Below, in pieces: positions 1 through 11,469 of a stretch of DNA of 64,000 bases. Under the pieces are notes generated by a model. It made no database searches. It was given only the letters and a program-made list of their open reading frames with translations, and had not been told where the DNA came from. The position numbers were made by a program, and so were the translations under genes. How positions within the stretch are numbered: the first letter of the stretch is position 1; every line of letters begins with the position of its first letter. Source of the stretch: Gari tellinella (lineage: Eukaryota > Mollusca > Bivalvia > Cardiida > Psammobiidae); contig OV277866.1 of the NCBI GenBank assembly GCA_922989275.2, positions 53,373,246 to 53,437,245 of the forward strand, given 5' to 3'.

Positions 1-78
1 TTGGATGCACATAACTTTTGTACTCGGGGTAAGGAAATGAAGGGGTTAAAATTTATTCACAATTCATTTCAATAGATC

Positions 79-288
79 TACAGTAAAACCTCGCTATTAC
101 GACCACTAAAACGAATGCTAATTGATTGTATAATAGAGAGGTGACAGCTTAAAGCAAGGTGACAGTGAAACAGAAAGCTCCTAATGGAGCTTTCTGTTTC
201 ACTGTCACCTTGCTTTAAGCGGTCACCTACCGTAAACTACCTAATAATAAACATAATTTAGTGGTCGTAATAGCGAGGTTTTACTGTA
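79..288. mobile_element. Family B palindromic element (TA, CAGTAAAACC)
   Basis: Ends TACAGTAAAACCTCGC and its complement GAGGTTTTACTGTA. The core is a long hairpin (GCTTAAAGCAAGGTGACAGT, then GAAACAGAAAGCTCC). TA at both edges and CAGT ends suggest a mariner-like, non-autonomous element. Confidence 0.85.
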
Positions 289-373
289 TCTCTATTTCCT
301 CCAAGAATATATATTTTCTAATGAGGAAAACACTGTTTATCCCATTATCCCATAAATACACCTCTTTACTGCA

Positions 374-577
374 TTAACCCTTAGCCTGCCACGCACGACT
401 ATAGCTCCATATGCAAACAGCTTGGATCCGGATGAGACGCCGAGTAACTCGGCGTCTCATCCGGATCCAAGCTGTTTGACACTCGGACAACATTTTCAGC
501 AACTTTGAAGCACTTTGAAACTTGAAGCAGACGAGAAATGTAGCAGACGACAATTTATTTGGCGGGCTAAGGGTTAA
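374..577. mobile_element. Family D palindromic element (TTAACCCTTAGCC)
   Basis: Ends TTAACCCTTAGCCTGCC and GGCGGGCTAAGGGTTAA. The core hairpin at 421-476 is perfect on both arms around AACT (CTTGGATCCGGATGAGACGC arm). Confidence 0.85.
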
Positions 578-921
578 GTTGGTCCTGTACTCGAGAAAAT
601 ACTTGCATGTATCATGAATGAAATATTTTTCATTTGGACAGAAACATCCCAAAATTGAAAAAGATATTGCACGGCATTGCTATTTTTTTCTATTCCAACA
701 TTAATATTAAATATTGTTCATTCCTTTGCAGCCTCAGACTACAGGCCTTAACAGGAGGAAGAAAAGAAGCAATTAAGAACCTTTCAGGATAGAGGAGTCA
801 TAACTAAATGAATTCTTTCAGAAGACAATCAAAGAAGTCATTGAATCAATGCAGAACAACCAACTAAGGAAAACATCAGCAGGAAGAGGAAGAGTTACAA
901 TGTTTTCACAGGCCTCAGACA
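578..921. other. No gene or repeat recognised
   Basis: AT-rich sequence without a convincing open frame. Confidence 0.5.
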
Positions 922-1161
922 TTAACTCTTTTCTCCCTAAAACTTTAAATGAAGAATTCCGGTTTCCACTTTAGTCAAGTCCATTTCTGACTTTTAAGTG
1001 TCTTTTTGGTCAATGTTTGGCATTGTGACAAACAGTGTAGACCCTGATCCTTTCGGAGCCCTCTGATGTGGGCTTCACAGTTTGCATAGGACATGCGTTC
1101 TATTCACATGTACACTGTTTGAAAAGGACGCATATACGCGTGACTAGTGTTCAAAGAGTAA
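922..1161. mobile_element. Family C element, diverged
   Basis: ATTAACTCTTTTCTCCCTAAAA at the left and remains of the GGGTTCAAAG end at the right; the hairpin core is partly lost. Confidence 0.6.
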
Positions 1162-1311
1162 CATGTAAGCGGACTATCACCACCAGATTTTTACAGAGTG
1201 TTTCAGTGTGAACATGCCTCAACCAATACGAATGAGAAACTTTATTCTAGTTTCCATCAGATAACAGAGGATTTGGAATTAAGCCAAGAGCTCCAGGAAA
1301 TGTTACTGCAG

Positions 1312-1733
1312 GTGACGGAAAGAAATACAAGGCCATTTGTTGGAGTATTTTGAACACAATCATGCGATGCCTCATTAGGCATCACTCAGAGTTGTTCAAG
1401 AGTGAGAAAGAAACTGAGAATGTGAAACCATTGGACGAGAATGATCAGATAGTATTGTTCTACATCAGTGGCTATATAATTAACACTTTGGCGAGGAGGT
1501 CGCTGAAAGGTTCGGCATCATAAAAAATGCAAGCCTTAGAAGAAGCCATGGCCCAGTGCCTACAGACAGAAAAGGACAGTGAAAAAACCTTTGTCACCAA
1601 ATACTCAGCCTGGTCAAACAAGGCAAATCGTCGAGGTATTAAAATACCAAATGACGTATTCTTTCTATTAATAAGAGAGTGTAAGATGTGTTGTAGAGAA
1701 GAAATTAGCGAAACTTCCATGAATAAGGACTAA
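1312..1733 (+). pseudogene. Transposase-like remnant
   Basis: One frame carries DENDQIVLFYISGYIINTLA, a TAA at 1521, then continues in the same frame with 68 codons ending at 1733, including WSNKANRRGIKIPNDVFFL then LIRECKMCC. YISGYI followed by a W...NRGG.P...F block is seen near the C-terminus of some DNA-transposon transposases; the superfamily is not assigned. No intact gene is left. Confidence 0.4.
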
Positions 1734-2235
1734 TAAGAAAAACAGTACTAATGGGGAAAAATCCTAGACAGGTTTACGGTGAAGCACTACAGTGACAAAA
1801 TTGTCCACGGTGAGTACAGGAGTTTTGTACTCGAGGCATGCGTCCATCTTTTCTTCACATTGCGTGGGTTGCTTGGGCCAAGAAAACCAGAGAGGAAAGT
1901 AGAGGCAAAGTTGTATTAGGAAACAACAAGGCACTGCGAAAATCACTCATGAATTACAAGAAGAACTAAATTAGCAATAACAGTGAAAATAGTGACCACT
2001 TAACCCATAACGCCATCATTCATCTTTCAAAATAATTTAGTGATGAATATTTCTCAAACAAGTAATCTGAAAAAGACTGTCACTCGTCAATGTTTGGGAC
2101 TAGCTGATCTCAACCTTGCCAATGTTCGCTTAATAACATTTCAATTCTAGACACGGTTGAGATCAGCTTGTCTAAGCTATAGACGAGTGAAAGATCCTTA
2201 ATGTTCCATAAGAATTGTTTTTATATCATTGCAGA
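1734..2235. other. No gene recognised
   Basis: Only a small inverted repeat (AGCTGATCTCAACC / GGTTGAGATCAGCT, about 2101-2170) stands out. Confidence 0.5.
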
Positions 2236-2312
2236 TGATAGCTTAAAGTAGGAGGAAAGTAAAGCTGAATGTGCATTGAGATGCATTCTGCTTTACGTTC
2301 AACCTGCTTAAT
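2236..2312. repeat. Family A hairpin core, partial
   Basis: GATAGCTTAAAGTAGGAGG through CATTCTGCTTTACGTTCAAC, without intact ends. Confidence 0.55.
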
Positions 2313-2502
2313 TGACCAATCAACCTTTCTCATGCTATTATTATAATGACACATTTTGAAAAAAGTACAGGCACTGCTCAGACAGCTCCTTTACGAGATG
2401 TCTGATAAAGATCTGCATTTCCTTCTTATAATAATAAGCCCAACCCTTGTTTATATAGTATTTGAAAATTTATAAGCAGATATATATACTTATATGAAAA
2501 TA

Positions 2503-2759
2503 TTAACCCGATCACTGCCAAATGTTTTGGGAAATGTTTACTCTTTCACCATTCATTGTCGTTTGCTTCAACTTTGTAGTCTGCAATAATGGTTCAAAGT
2601 TAATTTTAAGGGAGTATGACTGACACACTGGCAATATGACTGACAAACTATGAGTGTCAAAAAGTTTGGGTCCTTATCAGTCTGATTACGCGATGCCGGT
2701 TCGGATACAAACTTGTTTGCAAATGTGCCTTTTGAACTCATTGAGAGTGAAAGGGTTAA
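2503..2759. repeat. Candidate TTAACCC...GGGTTAA element, diverged
   Basis: TTAACCC at 2503 and GGGTTAA at 2753 face each other; the interior has lost most palindromic pairing. Confidence 0.45.
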
Positions 2760-2960
2760 AGCCAATCCTGGAAGAGCAACAACTTGAAAGTGAACCCATG
2801 CATTGTATTGTGTACAGGCGGTGGCTTAACACAGGGTAAAGTTAGGACGCCTGCCACCTTTCTTTCTGCGCGGCATTGCGACCCAGTTTTCAAATTCTGC
2901 AAAAGATATTTACACAAATTAGATATATACAACCATTAAAAAATGATTATAGATCTACAT

Positions 2961-3163
2961 GTGAAGCCACCGGCGGACGTAGTCGGTGGGTAAAGCATCC
3001 GCTTTCGCAACAGGGATTGCGAGTTCGAACCCCCCCCCCCCCCCCCCCCCTCGCCGGACCAAGTCCTTCAGATGAGACTTTATAAACCAATTCCGATGTA
3101 TGGGTGCTTTACACTTGGCATCTTAAAGAACCAGAGAACTCTAGGTTAAACCTAGGTAAACCC
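2961..3163 (+). mobile_element. tRNA-derived SINE with a poly-C tract
   Basis: A tRNA-like head (GGTGGGTAAAGCATCC, then GAGTTCGAACCC as B box) is followed by a body with CCTTCAGATGAGACTTTATA and GTGCTTTACACTTGGCATC. The body matches 36100-36262 in reverse. The C run at about 3031-3050 follows the B box. Confidence 0.7.
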
Positions 3164-3330
3164 ATTTCTTCAGTAGAGGAATAAATTAAATGCATATTTA
3201 TCGGATGATGGCTTAAAAGTAACTTAAAACAGGTCAAGACTTCAAGTAAGGCAGCATCTTTACTGGAACTGTTTGTCACTCAGATAATTAAAATATTCAA
3301 CAGTTTCAAATAACCCCCCATTTTCTAGGT

Positions 3331-3336
3331 TTTATT
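3331..3336 (-). terminator. Poly(A) signal AATAAA of the CARD-like gene
   Basis: AATAAA on the minus strand, about 80 bases beyond the TGA at 3418. Confidence 0.55.
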
Positions 3337-3417
3337 GCGCTTTGGTTTAGTTCGCCTTTGAATAGTAAAAAACTAAAAAGACACGATAATGCTTCCCTAC
3401 AGTGAGTGCTCGTTAGT

Positions 3418-5619
3418 TCAGTCGCCAAATAGATCAAGACTGTCCACAGAACTAGTGTCATCATTGACCCAGTTATCACCTGTCGGCATAGTTAGATTGT
3501 TTTGAAGATGTTCTCTCGCCATTAATGGTTCACTCTCTCTAGAACAGCCACTCGGCTCTCCCCGCTCTTCAAACAACACTGTGCTATCTAGATTCAAGTA
3601 AGGGTCGTTCTTAAGATCAAGAGATCTATCCACGGGTTTAAAACTAATGGCTTCAAATAATTTTGACGTACATTCTTCCATATCGTGTTTGGCCCAAGTT
3701 TCCGGTTTAGTCTCATTAGTGTCTTTAAGCAGACACATAGTATGTTCGCAGACAGTTGTTTGTTTGAGCATTTCGTTGTGTTCTCTTGTTCGTTGAAGAT
3801 TTGGACCATCTGATACATGCATGTCTGATTGTATTTGAGACCTGTCCTCTAATAACAGGCTGTGGGCCGATTCACTGTGAAGCACCGTACGTGTCTCTTC
3901 TTGATGTTTTCTATCTGTGGCGCTGTCTGTGCCAACATCACTTTTTAATGTTTCTAATGTCAGACTACCTTTCACTGGAAATACTTTTGTATTCGTCAAA
4001 TTGAGATCTACACTATCAAAGTATATTTCTTTGTTCTCGGAAAAGCCGGTATTTCCCCTTAACATGTCTGTTTCACCAGTATGTAGACTGTTAACTGTAG
4101 AGAAGGTATTCTCACTTTCCGTCACATTATAAAAATCGGACATCTCATGCTCACAGGCTGCTCGTGATTCAGAAAATTGGGCACCGTTCTTAACTTTTGT
4201 TTCATTTTCAATGAATGTATTTTGACATGCTGGTGTATTTCCAGATGATATAACGTGCGTTTTTTTGTCTGAGTTATCGGAGGAGTGCTGCCCACTTACA
4301 ACGTAATTCCTACTGATGTTGTCAGACAAACCTGTCAGTGTCATATACGAGTTCTGTTTAGATACCAACGAATCATAGTACTCTGCTATGAAGACAATTT
4401 CCTCAAAATGACCTTCAATTGCCAGTCGTTTCGCTTTTCTCAAGTATCGAACACCATCAGGGATGTTGGTTTGGAACACACACAGCTTAGCCCTTGCAAC
4501 GCAGTAAAACATTTCCCTTCTAGTTTCAATGCCATCCCAGTGTCTGTCAATGTCCGCCAGCAGTACACTCGCCTCCGCTATACACGCTGTATCAACTTGG
4601 CAACTAACTATTATATTTGCTCGATTGCCAATTCCAAGAAGACAAAACACCATCCGCAGAATAAACATGCGTCTCCAAAGAGTTCTAGTCTCAGTTGCCT
4701 CATTTTCAAGACTCTCTAGACCCAGTCTTCCCCACATCATAAGTGAGTTCCTGAGTTCTATGCTCGGATTGTGTTCATACTGCCACAAACGCACATACAC
4801 CTCTATGTAGAGCATATTTACGAGTTCTAAACACGGACCAATATGATATGCCCGTGAGCGAGCCGCTATCAGCATGTTTTCACTGTCGTCAAACTTTCCA
4901 TTAATACAGTTAGCATTTGCTAGACGTCCATAGTAAACCACGTCCGTAATAAGAGAATTGCTTGAGTCTGGGATTAACTTCTTCATTTCTGAGAAGACAT
5001 CATGCTTATACAGTTGGTTGTCGAATGTTATAGCAATGGCGTCTATCTCGGCTCCAATCACTGCAATACATTTATCAGCCAGTAGTTGCTTTTTTGCGGG
5101 ATTACTCTCTTCAGAGAGTTGACTAACGAAGCGATTTGCGAGGTTCCGCAGGGCTTGTCGCGGGTTATCGAACTGAGCATCATGAACCATCCGCTTGAGT
5201 CGTCTGAAAAACGTGTGGACAGACGACCTTTGACCGGAAGTAGTTTTGTGGACACAGGACGGTCCCTCCATATTCAGTCTTAGAAATGTGAGGAAGAGTC
5301 GGGAAGAAAGTTCTTTATAGCCACACTCATCAAGTATTTGCACGATGTCATGTATATTTGTATGACAAGGTAAATGGTTTATCAGATATTCAACTATAGT
5401 ACGCCTGTCCGTACCTAAGTCAAACATTTGTGCTATGTGCGCATATGTTCCACTAGAGAGTCTTTCACATTGCCGAAGTTTTGACGCAAGTAAAAGAGGT
5501 TCAACATCCTGTAATAATTCGTCTTTGCAGGATTGCAATGCTTTGGTTTCTGTGTCAGACATTCGGCTACTATCGGTTCGACCTGCTCCAGGATCGAATG
5601 GAAATGAGAATTGATCCAT
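3418..5619 (-). CDS. CARD-like, helical-repeat protein (733 aa), single coding exon
   Basis: I do not recognise a named orthologue. The frame is open far beyond 5619, but a polypyrimidine tract and CAG lie immediately before the ATG at 5619, and the upstream 87 codons contain repeat-derived sequence, so I start at MDQFSF. Residues about 31-112 resemble a CARD/death-fold: six short amphipathic helices, LLQDVEPLL, an RR pair, then LDECGYKELSSRL at the end. Residues about 130-420 are all-helical and Cys-containing with TPR-like spacing (for example YYGRLANANCINGKFDDSE). Residues 430-733 are low-complexity, rich in S, T and E, ending in an acidic DSLDLFGD. A poly(A) signal lies at 3331-3336 on this strand. 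CARD plus helical repeats would fit an adaptor or regulator in innate immunity or cell death; that is inference. A 5' non-coding exon must lie further right and was not located. No frameshift or stop is seen. Confidence 0.8.
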   Translation of the reverse strand: MDQFSFPFDPGAGRTDSSRMSDTETKALQSCKDELLQDVEPLLLASKLRQCERLSSGTYAHIAQMFDLGTDRRTIVEYLINHLPCHTNIHDIVQILDECGYKELSSRLFLTFLRLNMEGPSCVHKTTSGQRSSVHTFFRRLKRMVHDAQFDNPRQALRNLANRFVSQLSEESNPAKKQLLADKCIAVIGAEIDAIAITFDNQLYKHDVFSEMKKLIPDSSNSLITDVVYYGRLANANCINGKFDDSENMLIAARSRAYHIGPCLELVNMLYIEVYVRLWQYEHNPSIELRNSLMMWGRLGLESLENEATETRTLWRRMFILRMVFCLLGIGNRANIIVSCQVDTACIAEASVLLADIDRHWDGIETRREMFYCVARAKLCVFQTNIPDGVRYLRKAKRLAIEGHFEEIVFIAEYYDSLVSKQNSYMTLTGLSDNISRNYVVSGQHSSDNSDKKTHVISSGNTPACQNTFIENETKVKNGAQFSESRAACEHEMSDFYNVTESENTFSTVNSLHTGETDMLRGNTGFSENKEIYFDSVDLNLTNTKVFPVKGSLTLETLKSDVGTDSATDRKHQEETRTVLHSESAHSLLLEDRSQIQSDMHVSDGPNLQRTREHNEMLKQTTVCEHTMCLLKDTNETKPETWAKHDMEECTSKLFEAISFKPVDRSLDLKNDPYLNLDSTVLFEERGEPSGCSRESEPLMAREHLQNNLTMPTGDNWVNDDTSSVDSLDLFGD

Positions 5620-5636
5620 CTCTGTCGAAAGAAAAA
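5620..5636 (-). promoter_or_regulatory. Splice acceptor directly before the ATG of the CARD-like gene
   Basis: On the minus strand a run of T and C (TTTTTTTCTTTCGACAG) ends two bases before ATG at 5619. This supports an untranslated first exon elsewhere and decides the start codon against the longer open frame reaching 5880. Confidence 0.7.
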
Positions 5637-5699
5637 AAGCAGTTGCATTAATAATGGATAACATTCTCTGTCGTTTGCAACAGTTATTGAGTTTACAAC

Positions 5700-5800
5700 A
5701 TGTTAATTGAAAACGTAATAGTTTACCATTTTCCTCATAGCCTGCTTCTAGTTTTGATGATAAGTGATTACTTAAAGCAGGTTGAATGAACTTCATTTTG
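5700..5800. repeat. Half of a family A element just upstream of the CARD-like gene
   Basis: CATAGCCTGCTTCTAGTTTT and TTACTTAAAGCAGGTTGAAT match the left half of reversed family A. Translated on the minus strand it forms part of the spurious upstream extension of the 3418-5619 frame. Confidence 0.7.
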
Positions 5801-5880
5801 GACACCATCTTGGATTTCGGAATCAGTTGAGTTTTTGCTTTTATCAAAAAGATCGCACGAACTTGTTTTTCACGACACAT

Positions 5881-6190
5881 GAGCCCACACTAAAATGTAT
5901 TTTACCGTGAATAGGATAAATTGGCTCAAATCAAGTGTTCGTAAGTAAACACTAAACATTGATTAAAGATCATCTCCGCAATACTAGTTTGCAGATATGC
6001 GGTTAGTGTCCATTTTTGACTATTTCGGAGCCACTGGTCAGGATGTACACTGTTTTCATATTACATGTGTAGTCTTCACATGTCCTCGGTTTGTATAGGA
6101 CGAGTATAATCATCGCTGGGGTTTAATGTATTAACTCGGACCAAGCCATGGAATGCAGCCACAAGCTGTTAGGTATGAATATATATATCA
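5881..6190. other. No feature recognised
   Basis: Possible promoter or first-exon region of the CARD-like gene, but no promoter motif can be supported. Confidence 0.3.
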
Positions 6191-7699
6191 CAGTGTATAA
6201 ACGAACTGTATAATTATCGGATATAGCGACTAGGTTTAACCACGAATGTTGACCTTTGTTCACAGGCCTCCACTAAACCTGTTATTTTTTTATATTTTCT
6301 TCGAACCAGTTCGAGCCAACGCAAGTAATAATGTAATTTATACATGTATACTTTATCGTAGTACACTTGCAAGTGTGTACGTAGAGAGGAAATAGTGCTC
6401 TGATTGAAAATCAACACAGAGTGTCGATTTCCCTCTCAATTTTGGGAACAGTTCTTTGAAAATGTCCTTTGTTAAAATCGCATATATTACAGGACTGTAC
6501 TGTATGGTATCTAAATAGACTGCTAAACAAAGCAACATCCTTTTGTTTATTTTAAATCGCCATTTGATTATAAATTTATGCAAACTTTCTGCATGTAGAC
6601 TGTATCATATATTGCAATCATGTACTATCATTTATAGCGACTATCCACCAATGTGTTTGTATGACATATAGAGACTAGATTCTCCTGAATTTTGTATGAC
6701 ATATAGCGACTTGCTATACACGATTTCGTAAATTCTGCTTGATGTATTGTTATGATTTCTTCTTATAAGTTGTAACAGAGTGATACGTATATGTACGTAC
6801 AAACATCTACTACCATTTATAGTGTGTGCATGCAAATGAAGATTTTCGACCCACTTTTCTAGAATGTGAATGACTTATTGCGACTCGCTAAATATGAATT
6901 CACCAATTCTGCATAATGTATTATAATTTCCAAGGACTGCCATTTTCCGGTTAAAGGGTTTTTCAGAAATCTTCGGACATATGGATATTTTCCAAAATTT
7001 TCGGATCTTACTTTTAAAATTTGGATCTCAAGCGTATTTCGCGTTGAATACATTGATGTGGTGTCAAAGGAGCCCTCTGATCAGGGTCTTCACTGTTTGT
7101 CTCTTTGACCTATAATGTAAAAATCAACCCAAAAAAGTAAAAAAAAAAATGGACTAGACTAAATTGAAAATTAGAATTGTCCATTTGCGGTTTGAGGGAG
7201 GAAAGGGTAAACTATAGATAAACTTAATGAAAGACTTCATTGCGTGTGCATACATAAACATAATGTCGGCAGGAGCTTTGGGATTGGAAGGTAGCGTGTT
7301 GGATTGACAGTTGCGACAAACCAGTGCTGTAAAATGGTTAGTAGCAGCTCTGTTCTCGGTGTACTTTGTGATAATAACAATAAAATAATAATTTTATTTG
7401 TGCACATGTTTATGAAAACATTTGATAATAGATAAACATATTGTAAAAAGTTTCAAATACTGAATTCACTGTACAAAATAGATATCACATGTAGAAGAAA
7501 CATCACAAATAGACTAGTTCAGTTGTTATTTTACGCCCATATATAATTAGTATATGATGGAGATTTTTGAAAAGAAATGGTGCACATGATTGCCCGTAAG
7601 GTTTTGCCAATAAGGAAAAAAACTTATTTCCAACAGGGCCCAAGCTGTCACATAGGGAAATTAAGCATATGTGCATTATAGTAAAACGATTTGGAAGTA

Positions 7700-9300
7700 A
7701 AAGTAAAAGGATACACTGGGGACCATGACATTAATCTTTTACACTATATTTAATTTCATAACATTGGATCACCTTCAGTTTAGTAAAGTTTTCATACATG
7801 CTTGGGGCTTGGTTGTTAATTTTTTTATATACATGACTTAGTCGTAATTGTTTACATCTATATTTCAAATTTAAAATCTAAGATCTGCCACACAAAGAGA
7901 TATTCTACAATATTAAATATGAATGAAACACACTTTTTTGTGCAACCTGTAGTTTGTATTTGTTTTTTCAGGATTTTAGACCGCAGAACCACGAGAAGGA
8001 TGCGTAATGGCATTGTATTAAAGAATAGTGTCTTTCTAAGAGATTTGTAAAAACAATCTTGCTGACGATATGAATATTTAGTTCTAGAGTTTACTTCCTT
8101 GATGATATTATTTACAATGGATGTTCCTTACATGCCTGTATCTAAATATGAGCCCAGATATTTAACTGTACTTATAGATTTGATTTCATGACCGTTAGAT
8201 TCAACGGAATTTTGTTTTGATATTATTCAATTTTATTCGAGATCCAAACAAAGTACATTCTGTTTTTTCGAGATGTAACGAGAGTTGGTTATCGATTAAC
8301 CATTTGCTACAGTTTTCTAGTTCTCATCCTAAAACTAGACTGATGTAAAATGAATATTTGTGGGATCGCATTGTTGTCTGCAACAATAATCAATTTAAGC
8401 TTATTCTTGTACTCATAGTATTAACGCATGCTAAAAACATAAGTGGCCCGAGAATACTACCTTGAGGCACACCGTACACAACCCCGAACTTAAATCAGAC
8501 GTTGGGCCATTTACATGAACAGACTGAGTCCTGCGAGACAAGTATGAGCGGAACCAATCCACCGACTCTACGCCCAATGGCATCTCTTAGAGCTTTCGAC
8601 ACATGATTTCATGGTCCACGGTGTCAGGCATTATCATACCCGTAAACATACCCTTTGACGTCTGTGTACGGATATGATCTGTCAGATGGATGAGACAGGA
8701 GTCGGTAGAGTAGTTCCCTTTGAACTCACTCTGATGCTCGTACATGTACAATATACCATTCTTAACAAAGAAAGGCCCCAGATGGCTGTAAACTGCACGC
8801 GCAAGAATTTTAAATATAATCGCTATTATACTGACTGGCCTATAATTACAAACGTCAGACCTATTGTGTTTTTAAAAAAAGGGGTTTGACTTGATCACTT
8901 TTCATGAATTTTGATACTGTGTTATGTACAATAGAACTATTTATCAAAAGAGTTACATGGATTTCGATGAATGACTTTAAATGGGTCTAAAACTATTTTT
9001 GTTGTCTTTACATGTATTATCTTCCAGTTGGTCACGGATATAGGTAGTTTTTGCCTTTTCGATAGCCTTTTGTACAGTTTTACGATAAAGCAGAATTGTT
9101 TGTTAAAATTTTGGTCACCATATTTCTTACATTTTTACATATATATATATATATTTATCTCTATTTTTATCAGGTCTTAAATGATGTTGGAGTCCATCCA
9201 AGGTTCTGTGCGTTGTTTTAAACGGACTTCTTTAAGTGCAGCTACTTCATTCAGGACTGACAAAATATTTTCTTTAAAAATTATCAAAGTTTCCTGTATG
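7700..9300 (-). pseudogene. Decayed Jockey/CR1-like LINE
   Basis: On the minus strand, broken frames give RTEPWMD near 9210, then DTVDHEI, VDWFRSYLSRRTQSV, YGVPQGSILGPL near 8470 and DNQLSLHLEKTECTLFG near 8250. These are successive blocks of a non-LTR reverse transcriptase with frameshifts and stops. Edges are approximate. Confidence 0.75.
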
Positions 9301-9490
9301 GATTCAATTATAAACATTTTTCCCAATATTTTTGTTTCAATTTGGCAATAAAATTACTTTGACTGTGTTATGATCATGAAATTTTCCTTTTGTTACTTTC
9401 CTAGTTCAGTAAGTTGGTAAATGATCGCTTATATTCGAAGGAAGTGTGCCAGACTGCGATATTTTTTCGCGTTAGCTAAAAAGAACATGA

Positions 9491-10070
9491 TTTAAAGGCA
9501 CAATCCCGCTCAAATTGGTGTTTAAAACGCGCAATTTCTTATATGTGTGCATTTTCTATGTATTAAAACTAAGTGAAATCGAGTGTAAGAAGCCTGACAT
9601 ATGCACACACTTCGTAAAGAATCCTACCTAAATGTGTCGAATTCTTATCGTGGTGGTTTACATTATAAGCGGGTTTGTTTACAAATAAGATTACGGGCTG
9701 GTTCCGAGAATTTTCGATCGATCGCATAAAGGTCACGTGGTTGATTCGGCCGCGACAATGTGTATACATATTACATCAGTTTAACGGCCAAACTTAAAGG
9801 AGTTGTCTCTCTTTGGTTGTAAAGCACTCGACTTGTTGTATAGAATTATGCAAATGAGCTTTACCGAGTATGTCCGTAAATTTTCGTCGCTATTCAAAAA
9901 TAAACAAACTTGATTACTTGTTTCCACAAATTTCACTGTTCGTTGCAATATTGCTTCAAATATCACCACGTATTACTTCTTTTTATATGGAACGCTTACG
10001 ATAGTGACATAAATTTCATGTAAGAAAAATGTTTGATTCTGATTATGTGGGAGTAATATAGTGGCTTTAA
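9491..10070. repeat. Family J element, copy 1 (about 580 bp)
   Basis: Begins TTTAAAGGCACAATCCCGCT and ends GTGGCTTTAA, giving short inverted ends (TTAAAGGC / GCTTTAA) at a TTAA-like site. Nearly identical to 14373-14937 in the same orientation. It encodes nothing recognisable. Confidence 0.8.
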
Positions 10071-10843
10071 TAAAGACTGAGTATGTTAGTAATTCTAGTA
10101 GGACAAGTGATCAGTTGAGTAAGATTCAACATGTTTAGCAACTTGGTATAATTGTCCACACCGCTTCAATTTTGTCACTCGTTTTTTTTCTGAAAAAGCA
10201 AATTGTCAAAGGGAGGCATTGTCCGGTAAAGGGTTGAGAAGAGATTATTTTAATTGTGTTAAAGTAACAAAGGAGCATTTTGGACGTAAAAACGATCCCA
10301 GAGTCGTCTGAAATCGTTACTGTAACATCGCTAAAATTCATACAGTATAGTCGCTATAATCATTCAGATCACCATGTAGTCTTTTCAATAAACCATACAG
10401 TTTCAGTTTCATCTGTGCAGTACTTTCAATGTGAGTATTTTGTTAAATTTCACAGATATTGTGTTTGCACTGCTATCGAAAGAATAGTACATAGTTTTCT
10501 CAAGTTTTAACGCCCGACTAGATGTCAGGATGTGTAAAAATTGCGTATTTGACACGTTTGTAAACACGGCTACGTGTAAACATTGTCAGATGTTTCGTGA
10601 TGTAATGATGATATTTTCTTTTGAAAGCTTGATAACGAAACAATGACAGCCAAGTACATATCTTAAATCAATGCACAATATAATGTACGTTTGCTTTTCT
10701 TAGTGATCTACTTAGAAAACAATGAAAACAGAGGGAAAATCCTACCGTATATGTCCGCGTGTCGCAATGAATCGACAGAATCGTTACAATCTAGTCGCAA
10801 AAGCGGTTTTTTATACAGTTCGTTTATACACTGTTTATATGGT

Positions 10844-10968
10844 ATAACCTCTTAATTATGACCACTGTTCAACCGAAGGCTAATTGATTGTAGAAAAGAC
10901 AAGTGACAGCTGAGAGCAATATGACCTGTCGTAAACACATAATAATTGGTACAATGTTGTGGTCGTTA
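10844..10968. repeat. Family B remnant lacking its hairpin
   Basis: ATAACCTCTTAATTATGACC and TGTTGTGGTCGTTATAG ends are kept, but the central palindrome is gone. Confidence 0.6.
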
Positions 10969-11036
10969 TAGATAAGATAGATAAGATAAAATAGATAAGA
11001 TAAGATATACATGTATAAGATAAGATGAGATAAGAT
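10968..11036. repeat. GATAA microsatellite
   Basis: Repeated AGATAAGATA units directly abutting a family B remnant. Confidence 0.8.
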
Positions 11037-11256
11037 TATAGTTTCACCTTTAGACTTACACGTCCATAAAGTTATTACAATTTTAATAAAGACTTTAAGA
11101 TGACTGACAAAATAATTATACGACATTCTAGCTAGTTATTCAAATAGATATGACTCATTTCCTTTAGATCTTTATCTAGCCACACAATTAACCATTTGAC
11201 TAATCGAACCACTTTCACGTATTTTAATACAGTTCAAACCTTGATCCGACAGCTCC

Positions 11257-11469
11257 TTAACCCTTATCCTGCGGTGATGTCGTCTGCTTCAAAATTGTCG
11301 TCTGCAAAAAATTGTTAAATTTAGATTTATACATTTTCTAAGTAAAGAAACCTAAAGAGGGTGTCAAACAGTTTGGATCCAGATCAGACGCCGCGTTACG
11401 CGGCGTCTGGTCTGGATCTAAACTGTTTGTAAAAATCAATAAAGTCGCGACCAGCAGGCAAAGGGTTAA
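11257..11469. mobile_element. Family D element
   Basis: TTAACCCTTATCCTGC and GCAAAGGGTTAA ends with core AGTTTGGATCCAGATCAGAC, then GCCGCGTTACGCGGC. Confidence 0.8.

Larger units (their letters stand above)
6191..10833. mobile_element. Candidate 4.6 kb DNA transposon with 23-bp inverted termini
   Basis: The 23 bp at 6191-6213 (CAGTGTATAAACGAACTGTA then TAA) recur as their exact reverse complement at 10811-10833. Similarity extends inward (GCGACTAG, then TAAC). TATAGCGACT-like motifs recur on the left (about 6224, 6636, 6703, 6876), with the reverse complement on the right (about 10348). No transposase is recognised. The interior contains a LINE remnant and a family J copy. The target duplication is unclear. 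Confidence 0.55.

Noticed and set aside
5620..5880. N-terminal 87-residue extension of the CARD-like protein
   Set aside because: Repeat-derived and upstream of a splice acceptor; treated as non-coding.
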